Of a stretch of 64,000 nucleotides of DNA, positions 43,124 to 50,886 are shown in pieces. The stretch is from positions 890,960-954,959 of the forward strand of contig NZ_KE384560.1 of the NCBI RefSeq assembly GCF_000426725.1. Reading direction: 5' to 3'. Each line of letters begins with the position of its first letter. The first letter of the stretch is position 1. The position numbers were made by a program, and so were the translations under genes. The notes below the pieces were generated by a model. That model did not search any database. It saw only the letters and a list, made by a program, of their open reading frames with translations, and was not told where the DNA came from. The stretch comes from Sporocytophaga myxococcoides DSM 11118 (GTDB lineage Bacteria > Bacteroidota > Bacteroidia > Cytophagales > Cytophagaceae).

Positions 43124-43490
43124 AGCAACGAAAGAGCTAGTATTGATGAAATTAAACCTTGAAAGAAACCTCTTTTAGCCGTCGCTAAATCTAAGTTCGC
43201 TTTTTTTTCTAAAAAAATAAAAAAAACGAAGGGCTAATTTTATGAGTTTTTATGAAAGCCATTGATTTTTAGTAATCAAATTAAAAGCATTAAAATTTTT
43301 ATAATGTCAGTTTAATTTTACTCCCGGATCAGTTTATTTAATGGTTCTTGGGAACGATTTTTAATTTTGAAGTCTAATAGTTAAACTACTTTTATTCATA
43401 TGATAAAGAAGCATATGATTTAAATTGTGAATTTAATTTAGATAAATTTTTGTACCTCAAAATTGAGGTCCATACAAGCATTGGTACAAT
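43124..43490. other. AT-rich gap before the DNRLRE lipoprotein cluster
   Basis: No gene is seen. It holds a small hairpin TTTAGC-CGTC-GCTAAA (43174-43189), a T run (43201-43209) and long A/T tracts. The last 40 bp carry nested inverted repeats that touch the next start codon (listed separately). Confidence 0.6.
43450..43489 (+). promoter_or_regulatory. Nested inverted repeats in the leader of the first DNRLRE gene
   Basis: TTGTACC (43450-43456) pairs perfectly with GGTACAA (43483-43489), which ends one base before the ATG at 43491. Within it, CCTCAA (43455-43460) pairs with TTGAGG (43463-43468). The two pairings compete for CC, so this could be a protein-binding site or a two-state RNA hairpin covering the start site. 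Confidence 0.4.
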
Positions 43491-44171
43491 ATGGGTAAAC
43501 TTCTATCAATTTATTTTTTATTTATATTATTACTTCTAAACGGATGCATGTCTGATAAATCTCAGCTTGGCAACGCAAGACCGGATGGAAGCATAGATAC
43601 TATTGTCGTTAAGCCTGGTCCGGAAGGGAAAGACGCTATAGTCAGTTCATACTTTCCGGAAGAAAATTATGGAAATGTTTTATCGTTAAATGCAATGATC
43701 TCTAATATAGACAGAATCCCATATGTAGAAAGAGCTTATATAGACTTTGATCTTTCTTTAATTCCATCAGGGACTTCTATATTATATGCAGAATTGACAC
43801 TATATGCTGATACTGTTATAAAAACAGGAGGATATACCGGACATTCCACATCTTCTGCAGGTTCATATGGCCCCAACGAATGGCTTGTAGAAACAGTAAC
43901 GTCACCATGGGAGGAAAATACTATATCCTGGTTTAATGCCCCGGCAACTGATGTTTCATCAAAAATTAACTGCGCTTCGGCCACCACATTTTCTCAGAGT
44001 TATGCAATTAATGTTACTGAGTCAATAGCCCGGCAATTTAAGTATAGAGGAAGTGCATTTGGTTTCTTAATAAGGCTGAGGGACGAAAACGGAGCTCGTA
44101 AAATAAGTTTTTGTTCTTCTGATTATACTTTTCCTAAGCTCCGGCCTGAATTAAAAGTGGTGTATAAGTAA
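43491..44171 (+). CDS. DNRLRE-type lipoprotein, copy 1
   Basis: A 226-residue lipoprotein (lipobox LLNGC, Cys19). The body is one jelly-roll-like DNRLRE domain: VVKPGPEGKDAIVSSYFPE, RAYIDFDLSLIPSG, LTLYADT, TSPWEENTISWFNAP, INVTESIA, GFLIRL and SFCSSDYTFPKLRPELKV. Such domains are found in secreted carbohydrate-active and cell-wall proteins and some bind polysaccharide. Here each protein is just a lipid anchor plus this domain. It is the first of five tandem copies. Unlike copies 2-5 it lacks a second Cys right after the lipidated one (CMSDKS). Confidence 0.85.
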   Translation: MGKLLSIYFLFILLLLNGCMSDKSQLGNARPDGSIDTIVVKPGPEGKDAIVSSYFPEENYGNVLSLNAMISNIDRIPYVERAYIDFDLSLIPSGTSILYAELTLYADTVIKTGGYTGHSTSSAGSYGPNEWLVETVTSPWEENTISWFNAPATDVSSKINCASATTFSQSYAINVTESIARQFKYRGSAFGFLIRLRDENGARKISFCSSDYTFPKLRPELKVVYK

Positions 44172-44257
44172 GGGATATAATTATAAGAAGGGGTGGAGAT
44201 TAAAAAAAAATAAACAGAGGCAGTTTCTATTTATGTTGCCAGGAAAGATGGAGGACA

Positions 44258-44941
44258 ATGTGGTTCTTCATATTTATATCTCTGATATGTTTAGTGAGTT
44301 GTTCTAATCCTGTTTGTTTATCCCCTCTTGGAGGTGTCGATACAAAAGTGACAAGCAGATTTACTCTTATTATAAAGCCAGGATCAGAAGGCAAAGATGT
44401 AGGAGTGTCAACTTATTATCTTGAAGAAAATTTTAGCAGTGTTAAAAGCCTAAATGCTTTTACCCTATACTGAAAGAGGATATATTGATTTTGATGTAAA
44501 AGAATATTTGCCACCAGGAGTAAGGATAGTTGGTGCCTATTTGAAACTTTTTGCGGATACAATTAATAAAGGTCCCAGTATTACGGGTCCGCGTATTCCT
44601 GGTCATTCCGTTCAAAGTTATCAAGGAGTAAACTGAATAATGAATGGCAGATATTCAGAATAGTGAGTCCCTGAAATGAAAATGAGATAACATGGTTTGA
44701 TCAGCCGGAAGTGTCAATGACCGACGTTTTAAATTTGCCAGGAACCTCTGTTTATTGCTCAATCTTTTACTATTGACGTTACAGAGCATATCCGACAGAA
44801 ATATAAAGGTGTCCCGGGTATAATGGATTTATGATCAAAAATAAAGTTGAAAGTCCCTATCAATGTGTCGTTTTTTGTTCTTCGGATAGTGATCAGAAAG
44901 AATTACGACCGCAGCTGTTAGTGGAATATGAGAATGAGTGA
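44258..44941 (+). pseudogene. DNRLRE-type lipoprotein, copy 2, broken
   Basis: Starts normally (MWFFIFISLICLVSCSNPVC, lipobox LVSC) and follows the family through IIKPGSEGKDVGVSTYY and SLNA. A deletion and frameshift near 44460 then give a stop at 44471-44473. The family continues in another frame (PYTERGYIDFDV, LKLFADT) to a stop at 44634-44636. More pieces follow in changing frames: EITWFDQPEV, SFTIDVTEHI, FCSSD-like sequence, and a final LVEYENE with a stop at 44939-44941. At least three lesions are present, so it is a pseudogene. Its end overlaps the start of copy 3. Confidence 0.88.
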
Positions 44942-45638
44942 ACAAATGGAGATTGTAAATGAAAAACTGACAAGGAATAGATTGGTGTTTATTAATAAAG
45001 TAATTATTTTTTGTGGAATAATTTTAATCGGATGTACTCATCCCTATTGTCCGGAAGAAGATGATGTAATCAATGAGTTTCGCATAAAGCTAAAGCCTGG
45101 GATTGAAGGAAAGGATGCCATTTCAATGCCGGAACAATTCGGAAAAAACTTTGGTGATACCAGTGTCTTAGCTTATTTGTATGAAGATGAAAGCGGTTTG
45201 AATAAAGGTAATGGATTTATTGAATTTGATCTTGAACAGCTTCCATCTGATGTTAAACTAAAAAGAGCTGTCTTAAAATTATTTATCTACACAACCGATT
45301 CCACTTTTCTCAGGATTCCGTTATCAGATATCATTAATTCCAATGGCTGGTCTTTGAGAGCAGTTATACAGCCATGGGACGAGCACATAAGCATGTACTC
45401 CAATGAGCCATTAACATCGGGAGCGGTGAAAATTCAATTTCCTCCCAATGATTCAAGCTTTTCATGCAGTATAGATGTCACGCAACTTATAGCAAAAGAG
45501 ATTGAAAGACCTGCTAATTACTTTGGGTTTATTATTGTTCCGCCTTTTGAACAGAGTAAATACCAGTTCAATTATTGTTCATCCGATCATCCTTATAGCA
45601 GGTTTCACCCTGAGTTGATCATTGATTATGAATGTTAA
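44928..45638 (+). CDS. DNRLRE-type lipoprotein, copy 3
   Basis: A 236-residue lipoprotein if started at 44928; ATGs at 44934 and 44946 are also in frame and one of them may be the true start. Lipobox LIGC, then CTHPYC with a second Cys five residues on. Family motifs: KLKPGIEGKDAIS, FIEFDLEQLPSDV, LKLFIYTTDS, IQPWDEHISM, IDVTQLIAKEI, YFGFIIV and YCSSDHPYSRFHPELIIDY. The WFN motif is replaced by MYS. It directly follows the broken copy 2. Confidence 0.82.
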   Translation: MRMSEQMEIVNEKLTRNRLVFINKVIIFCGIILIGCTHPYCPEEDDVINEFRIKLKPGIEGKDAISMPEQFGKNFGDTSVLAYLYEDESGLNKGNGFIEFDLEQLPSDVKLKRAVLKLFIYTTDSTFLRIPLSDIINSNGWSLRAVIQPWDEHISMYSNEPLTSGAVKIQFPPNDSSFSCSIDVTQLIAKEIERPANYFGFIIVPPFEQSKYQFNYCSSDHPYSRFHPELIIDYEC

Positions 45639-45682
45639 TAGTAGTATTTTGGTAGAACAGAATTATATCCAATCGTTCTTTT

Positions 45683-46429
45683 ATGTTTATATTAAAAACA
45701 TCCAAGTGTAGAATATTTAATCGCAGAACTAGAAATATTATTGGAACGCTACTTTTTATTGCAGGTATAATTTTGTCAGAAAGTTGTTCTCACCCGATTT
45801 GTGATGGAGTAAGAAACGATAGTACAGGAAGAAAACAAGTTATCTTTCAAAATTTAACACTCCGACCAGGAACAGAAGGGATTGATGCTATAGTTATTTC
45901 ATATTATCCGGAAACCAATTTTGGAAATAGTAAAACACTTAGTGCCACAATTTTGGGAAAAGAAAGAAATAGGTACTTGGAAAAAGGTTATATAGACTTT
46001 GATCTTTCTGATGTTGTTCCATCAGATGCCAAAATTAAAAAATCTACCCTTAAATTGTATGCAGACACTGTAAACCAAATTAATAAAGATAATATTCCCA
46101 AAGGACATTATATGGGCGAATATACTATATGGAATGTCAGTTTTGTTAAGAGACCCTGGGATGAAAAAAATATAACATGGTTTAATCAACTTACAATTCC
46201 AACGGAAGAATTGATGATAATTGATGTGGCAGAGCGCAATGATCAGGCTTTTCTTCTGGATGTTACAGAATACGTAAAGAAGAAGGTCAGACGGGATCCT
46301 GATGTACATGGTTTAGTACTTGATGTAAAATGGATGCCTATGGAAGGTTCCATCAGATTCTGTTCTTCAGATCATCAGAATAATGAACTTCGACCGGCGT
46401 TGTATATCGAATATGAAATTGAACGATAA
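45683..46429 (+). CDS. DNRLRE-type lipoprotein, copy 4
   Basis: A 248-residue lipoprotein with a long positively charged N-region (MFILKTSKCRIFNRRTRN) before the hydrophobic segment and lipobox SESC, then CSHPIC. Family motifs: TLRPGTEGIDAIVISYYPE, GYIDFDLSDVVPSD, LKLYADTV, KRPWDEKNITWFNQ, LDVTEYVKK, HGLVLDV and RFCSSDHQNNELRPALYIEY. Its TAA overlaps the ATG of copy 5 (TAATG), so the two are translationally coupled. Confidence 0.85.
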   Translation: MFILKTSKCRIFNRRTRNIIGTLLFIAGIILSESCSHPICDGVRNDSTGRKQVIFQNLTLRPGTEGIDAIVISYYPETNFGNSKTLSATILGKERNRYLEKGYIDFDLSDVVPSDAKIKKSTLKLYADTVNQINKDNIPKGHYMGEYTIWNVSFVKRPWDEKNITWFNQLTIPTEELMIIDVAERNDQAFLLDVTEYVKKKVRRDPDVHGLVLDVKWMPMEGSIRFCSSDHQNNELRPALYIEYEIER

Positions 46430-47115
46430 TGATTTTTTTGATGAATCTATTGAAGTTAAATAGTGTAATAGTTTTTATCATCCTTCTATTTGCAGGATGC
46501 AATCATCCATATTGTTTAATCGAACCAAAAGAAAAGATATTAAATCTCAAACCCGGTGCTGAAGGCAAAGACGCTGCAACGAGCATATTTGGTGGAATTT
46601 ATTTCGGTAATGATCCTTTCCTTACCGGTTATTATGTGAATAAGAACAGGCAGATTTATATAGATATAAGTTATATCGATTTTGATATGTCCGGAATTCC
46701 TGAAGGAGCAAAGATTAATAAAGCTATACTTACTTTATATGCAGATACAACTGCTCCGGGTTTTAACAATTTTACTTCTGAGGAAAAAAATAATCCGAAC
46801 TTATTTGCAATACAGGCTGTAACTCAATCATGGAAGGAGGATAGCCTGGATCAGGATGATCGTTTGTTATCATCGGGTGAACATCGAACTGATTTTCCAT
46901 CCAATAATCCGGATTATTCATGTAACATAGATATTACCAGGCTGGTACAAAAACAATATCAGAAACCTCAGTATTATTTTGGTTTTTTGATTTTTATGAA
47001 ACGGGATTATTTTGAAATGTTACCCGAAGAAAAAATGAAAAATATGCGGTACTGTTCCTCTGATCATCCAAATCAAGACTTACATCCTGAATTAGCAATA
47101 AGTTATGAAAAATAG
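46429..47115 (+). CDS. DNRLRE-type lipoprotein, copy 5
   Basis: A 228-residue lipoprotein (lipobox LFAGC, then CNHPYC). Family motifs: LNLKPGAEGKDAATS, SYIDFDMSGIPEGA, LTLYADTT, TQSWKEDSLDQDD in place of PWxExxIxWFN, CNIDITRLVQK, YFGFLIFMK and RYCSSDHPNQDLHPELAISY. It overlaps copy 4 by one base. It is followed by 103 bp and then the ECF sigma operon. Confidence 0.84.
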   Translation: MIFLMNLLKLNSVIVFIILLFAGCNHPYCLIEPKEKILNLKPGAEGKDAATSIFGGIYFGNDPFLTGYYVNKNRQIYIDISYIDFDMSGIPEGAKINKAILTLYADTTAPGFNNFTSEEKNNPNLFAIQAVTQSWKEDSLDQDDRLLSSGEHRTDFPSNNPDYSCNIDITRLVQKQYQKPQYYFGFLIFMKRDYFEMLPEEKMKNMRYCSSDHPNQDLHPELAISYEK

Positions 47116-47168
47116 ATGATGAAGGATATTCTTTGAGCTTTCAGATGTTTTTTATTTCAGGTAATTAA

Positions 47169-47201
47169 ATTATTTTAGTATCAATATCTTACTAAAATAA
47201 T
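47169..47201. promoter_or_regulatory. 12-bp perfect inverted repeat upstream of the ECF sigma gene
   Basis: ATTATTTTAGTA (47169-47180) and TACTAAAATAAT (47190-47201) are exact complements around a 9-nt spacer. The right arm ends 17 bp before the sigma ATG at 47219. No T run follows it, so it is more likely an operator or leader hairpin than a terminator for copy 5, although weak termination cannot be excluded. Confidence 0.5.
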
Positions 47202-47218
47202 CCGGAATCAGAAAACTG

Positions 47219-47797
47219 ATGCTGAAGGAAGCAGACATAATTAAAGGTTGTAAAGAGTATAATTCAGTTGCACAAAATGCATTATACAAAACATATGCGC
47301 CTAAAATGAAAGCTTTGTGTGTAAGATATTCATCAAATGAAGAAGAAGCAAAAGATCTGATGCAGGAAGGATTTATCAAAGTCTTTTCCAACATAAAATC
47401 ATATAACGGAAAGGGGAGCTTTGAAGGGTGGATTAAAAGAATTATGATCAACACGGCTATTTCTCATTATAAAAAGAATAAAAATAAATTTGCAGTAGAA
47501 GATATTTCTCTCATGAATTCCAAAGAGGTTGGATCGGAGCAGGAAGAAGAAGTTGAAGAAATATACTCAGAATATACTTCTGAAGATTTAATGAAAGCTC
47601 TGAACAGCTTACCGGAGCAATACAAATTGGTATTTAACCTCTTCTGTATCGAAAATCATTCTCATACAGATATAGCTCAATTGTTATCCCTGGATGAAAA
47701 GACTTCGAGAACGAGGCTTTTCAGAGCCAAAAAAATGTTAAAAGATTATCTGATCAACCTGTCTGGTAAGCGGTGGGTAAATTCTTCTGAAAGGTGA
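47219..47797 (+). CDS. ECF RNA polymerase sigma factor
   Basis: A 192-residue ECF sigma factor. Region 2: ALYKTYAPKMKALCVRYSSN, EEAKDLMQEGFIKVFSNI and FEGWIKRIMINTAISHYKK. Region 4: MKALNSLPEQYKLVFNLFCI and HTDIAQLLSLDEKTSRTRLF. This is the common Bacteroidota type found with an anti-sigma-like membrane protein and an outer-membrane protein, as here. The next gene begins 7 bp later. The adjacent DNRLRE lipoproteins are possible regulon members. Confidence 0.94.
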   Translation: MLKEADIIKGCKEYNSVAQNALYKTYAPKMKALCVRYSSNEEEAKDLMQEGFIKVFSNIKSYNGKGSFEGWIKRIMINTAISHYKKNKNKFAVEDISLMNSKEVGSEQEEEVEEIYSEYTSEDLMKALNSLPEQYKLVFNLFCIENHSHTDIAQLLSLDEKTSRTRLFRAKKMLKDYLINLSGKRWVNSSER

Positions 47798-47804
47798 TAG
47801 TGAA

Positions 47805-48443
47805 ATGGAAAAAAGCAGTATAGAAAATATCTTTAAGAAAGGGCTAGAAAATTATGAGATTCAGCCTGATGAAGACGAATGGTCTGCTGTTGACCTTGCT
47901 CTTCCCAGGGTTAATTTCTTAAGATTTTCTTTTGTTAATTTCAATATCTATTATTGCTCACTGATTGTACTGTGTTTTCTATTTTCAGCATTGTCATTGA
48001 TTTATACTCTTTCCGGAAGGAATGCTAGAACTCATGCAACTGTTGCGGGAGAAAAAGAAAGAATCGAATATCCGGCATTTGATAAATCTGGTAAAACAGA
48101 AACAGAGAAAATAAATGAAAACAGTAAATCATTAGCTACTCAAAAAGTATCAGTAGTTAAGGAAAAGCCAAAAGAAGTCCTAAAAACTGAAAGCTTGTCA
48201 AAAGATAAAAATAATCCTGAATTGAATTTACAAATTCCAAAGGCCATTAAGCAGGATAGTTTGGAAAATAAAGAAAAAACACATCCATTAAAGGTAGAAA
48301 ATACAATCATAACGGAATCAAGTCAGCCTGAGCAACAAAAGAAAAAAGATGCTAAGAAGAAAAGAATAGTCTATATTACTAAACAGGACACTATTATTGT
48401 AATTGACACATTGAGTAAAAGAAAACTCAAAAGAAAGAACTAA
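47805..48443 (+). CDS. Membrane protein, putative anti-sigma factor
   Basis: A 212-residue protein. The N-terminal ~45 residues are acidic and cytoplasmic (ENYEIQPDEDEWSAVDLALP); the DEWSAVxxAL pattern is often seen at the start of Bacteroidota anti-sigma-like proteins (xxxxWxxLxxxL). One membrane helix lies at about 50-70 (YYCSLIVLCFLFSALSLIY). The periplasmic part is Lys/Glu-rich, low-complexity and ends in ITKQDTIIVIDTLSKRKLKR. The role is inferred from position between the sigma factor and the outer-membrane protein genes. Confidence 0.7.
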   Translation: MEKSSIENIFKKGLENYEIQPDEDEWSAVDLALPRVNFLRFSFVNFNIYYCSLIVLCFLFSALSLIYTLSGRNARTHATVAGEKERIEYPAFDKSGKTETEKINENSKSLATQKVSVVKEKPKEVLKTESLSKDKNNPELNLQIPKAIKQDSLENKEKTHPLKVENTIITESSQPEQQKKKDAKKKRIVYITKQDTIIVIDTLSKRKLKRKN

Positions 48444-48452
48444 GCTATTGGC

Positions 48453-49223
48453 ATGTATATAAAACCACTTTTAATTTTTATTGTATTTTTATTTGTTGCC
48501 GGATTATCTTTTGCTCAGATCGACTCTACCAACTTATCAACAGAAGAGGAGGTTGATACTGTAATCATTAAGAAAGCAGATTATATTATCAGAAAAGAAG
48601 TATATATCGATGAGCCAAAAGCATACTCCCGGTATTTAACATTTTATGGAGCTCCGGTATACTATGCAAGTTATTATGATGTATGTGAGGACTGCAGGGA
48701 TTTTCTGACAAATCAAAAAAGAGCAATTGACCCTCTACTTAGTTATAGGGTTGGATTAAATTTTTCTTTCACAAAGAAAAAAATATACATAACCCCCGGA
48801 ATTGCATATACCTCTATCCGTGAAAAATTTATAGCTATTGACTCTTTAGAACAGTTTAATCTGTTCAATCATTATAATTATCTGGATCTTTCGCTTGCAG
48901 CGGGCTATCAGCTTGGAAGCGGAAAGCTGAGCTGTATTGTTCAGGGATATGGTGTTGTTAGCAGGTTATTGAGTGCTGATGGTAAAATTATTTCAACAGA
49001 AGATTTTAAATCTGTAAATCCTATAAAAACGGATAATTTTAAAACTTATGTATTTAGCTTAGGTCTTGGATTCCGCTTGGGATATAAGCTTTCAGAAAGG
49101 CTACAGCTTATTGTTGAGCCAGGATACAGATTTAATATTACAACTGTAACTAAAAGCAAAACACCATATGTTCAACAAAGAAACTTATTCTCAGCTGAGG
49201 TAGGAGTGTCTTATGCATTTTAA
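48453..49223 (+). CDS. Outer-membrane beta-barrel protein
   Basis: A 256-residue protein with a signal peptide (MYIKPLLIFIVFLFVAGLSFAQ, in part). Alternating strands such as YRVGLNFSFTKKKIYITPGI, YLDLSLAAGYQLGSGKLSCI, VFSLGLGFRLGYKLS and the terminal LFSAEVGVSYAF (ending in Phe) indicate an eight- to ten-strand barrel. A CEDCRDF segment near residue 75 has two Cys. It lies 9 bp after the anti-sigma gene and may be the sensor or output of that circuit. No enzymatic function is suggested. Confidence 0.82.
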   Translation: MYIKPLLIFIVFLFVAGLSFAQIDSTNLSTEEEVDTVIIKKADYIIRKEVYIDEPKAYSRYLTFYGAPVYYASYYDVCEDCRDFLTNQKRAIDPLLSYRVGLNFSFTKKKIYITPGIAYTSIREKFIAIDSLEQFNLFNHYNYLDLSLAAGYQLGSGKLSCIVQGYGVVSRLLSADGKIISTEDFKSVNPIKTDNFKTYVFSLGLGFRLGYKLSERLQLIVEPGYRFNITTVTKSKTPYVQQRNLFSAEVGVSYAF

Positions 49224-49250
49224 TAGGCTGTAATAATACTATACGAATAA

Positions 49251-49281
49251 AAAAAGCTGATGAAATTATCATCAGCTTTTT
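49251..49281. terminator. Bidirectional terminator between the ECF operon and the protease gene
   Basis: GCTGATGA (49256-49263) pairs perfectly with TCATCAGC (49269-49276), flanked by A5 on the left and T7 on the right, so it can serve both converging operons. Confidence 0.88.
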
Positions 49282-49337
49282 TTATTCCAGACTTCAATAC
49301 TTTGTTCGATTAATTTTACAGAGTTTATCCGTTCAGA

Positions 49338-50747
49338 TTAAAAGTAAAAGTTATAGTAGCTTCTTGCTCCATTTGAAGATAACCCTTCAATCATAACCCT
49401 TCCTTTTATCTTTTCTAATATTTCAATCAACTCTTCAGGAGAATTGATCGCAACCTTGTTAATAGAAGTGATGATAAAACCTTCAGGTAATCCCATTCTT
49501 GCAATAAGTCCATTTTTAATTCCTGATATTTTAACACCGTTTGCAATACCAAGCTTGTCTCTTTCAACCTTTGAAACCGTCTCAAATGAAGCTCCCAGGT
49601 TCTGGGAAATGGTAACTTGTTTTACTAACATTCCCGTAGTTCCTTCCCTGTTAGTGAGTGTCACAAATTCATCAGCCTGTTTAGATTCACTTTTAAAAGT
49701 AATCTTTATTTTATCTCCGGGATTATGGTATGCTAGCAATTCTTCAAATTCACTTCTGGTATTGACTGGAATATCATTCAGTTTTAAAATAATATCACCT
49801 TTTTTCAAACCAATTTTTTCAGCAGCACCTTCTTTTTGAAGATAAGTTACAATTACTCCTGACAAATCTTTTAAATGATACTTGTCTGCCACAGAAGTAT
49901 TTACTTCAGAAACTTCTGCACCTATAAAAGCTTTTTGGACGCATCCGTATTTTATAAGATCCTTAACTACTTTAACCACAATATCAACAGGAACTGCAAA
50001 TCCATATCCTGTATAAGAACCAGTCTTAGAAAGTATGGCTGTATTTATTCCTACCAATTCACCTTTTGAGTTTACAAGTGCTCCACCACTATTGCCAGGA
50101 TTAATAGCGGCATCAGTTTGGATAAAAGATTCCAATGGAAACTGACTGCTCACTACATTAATATTTCTTGCTTTGGCACTTACAATACCTGCTGTCACTG
50201 TAGAAGTCAGATTAAATGGATTTCCTACAGCCAGCACCCATTCCCCAATCTGTAGATTTTTAGAATTACCAATTTTAACAGCAGGAAGTCCTTCTGCTTC
50301 TACTTTAAGAATTGCTAAATCTGTACTTGGGTCTGTACCCACTACCTTTGCCTGATAAGTTTTTCGTTCATGAATTACTTCAATTTTATCAGCTTTTTCA
50401 ATGACATGATTGTTGGTAATGATATAACCATTGTCAGAAAAGATCACTCCCGAACCAGAGCTGGTAACTTGACTATTACCATTAAAATACCAGTCAAACC
50501 AGGAGCTTTGGCTACTGGTTCCCACAGTCTGAATAAATACAACAGAAGGGGTACTTTGCGCGGAAGCTGCTACAAAATCTCCGGTCATGTTTATAGATTC
50601 CTGAGATTTGTAATTGGCAAAAACATTATTTGTTGGATTGGAGGCTTGAATAATAATGGGTTCATTTTCCCGAAACAATCCGTATGTATATGAGCCCGCT
50701 AAGCCGGAAGCGAACCCAATAAAAATTATTGGTATAAACTTTTTCAT
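49338..50747 (-). CDS. DegQ/HtrA-family periplasmic serine protease
   Basis: A 469-residue Do-type protease from the ATG at 50747 (MKKFIPIIFIGFASGLAG); a longer start at 50765 adds six residues before the signal. The catalytic triad is His114 (ITNNHVIEKAD), Asp143 (STDLAILKV) and Ser221 (NPGNSGGALV) in this numbering. Two PDZ domains follow (VIVTYLQKEGAAEKIGLKKG; ISGIKNGLIARMGLPEGF). It degrades or refolds misfolded envelope proteins. Two PDZ domains put it with DegP/DegQ rather than DegS. It is divergent from the GH3-type ligase gene. Confidence 0.94.
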   Translation of the reverse strand: MKKFIPIIFIGFASGLAGSYTYGLFRENEPIIIQASNPTNNVFANYKSQESINMTGDFVAASAQSTPSVVFIQTVGTSSQSSWFDWYFNGNSQVTSSGSGVIFSDNGYIITNNHVIEKADKIEVIHERKTYQAKVVGTDPSTDLAILKVEAEGLPAVKIGNSKNLQIGEWVLAVGNPFNLTSTVTAGIVSAKARNINVVSSQFPLESFIQTDAAINPGNSGGALVNSKGELVGINTAILSKTGSYTGYGFAVPVDIVVKVVKDLIKYGCVQKAFIGAEVSEVNTSVADKYHLKDLSGVIVTYLQKEGAAEKIGLKKGDIILKLNDIPVNTRSEFEELLAYHNPGDKIKITFKSESKQADEFVTLTNREGTTGMLVKQVTISQNLGASFETVSKVERDKLGIANGVKISGIKNGLIARMGLPEGFIITSINKVAINSPEELIEILEKIKGRVMIEGLSSNGARSYYNFYF

Positions 50748-50886
50748 AATAATAAACTGACGCAACTAGGAGCGAAAAATTATAAAATTCTTACAAATTT
50801 TTGAAGAAGTTTTTTCTAAAATTGGAACAGAGGAATATTTAACAAGGATAATTGCTCTTATTTATTAAATTTGTAAAGACACGTAT

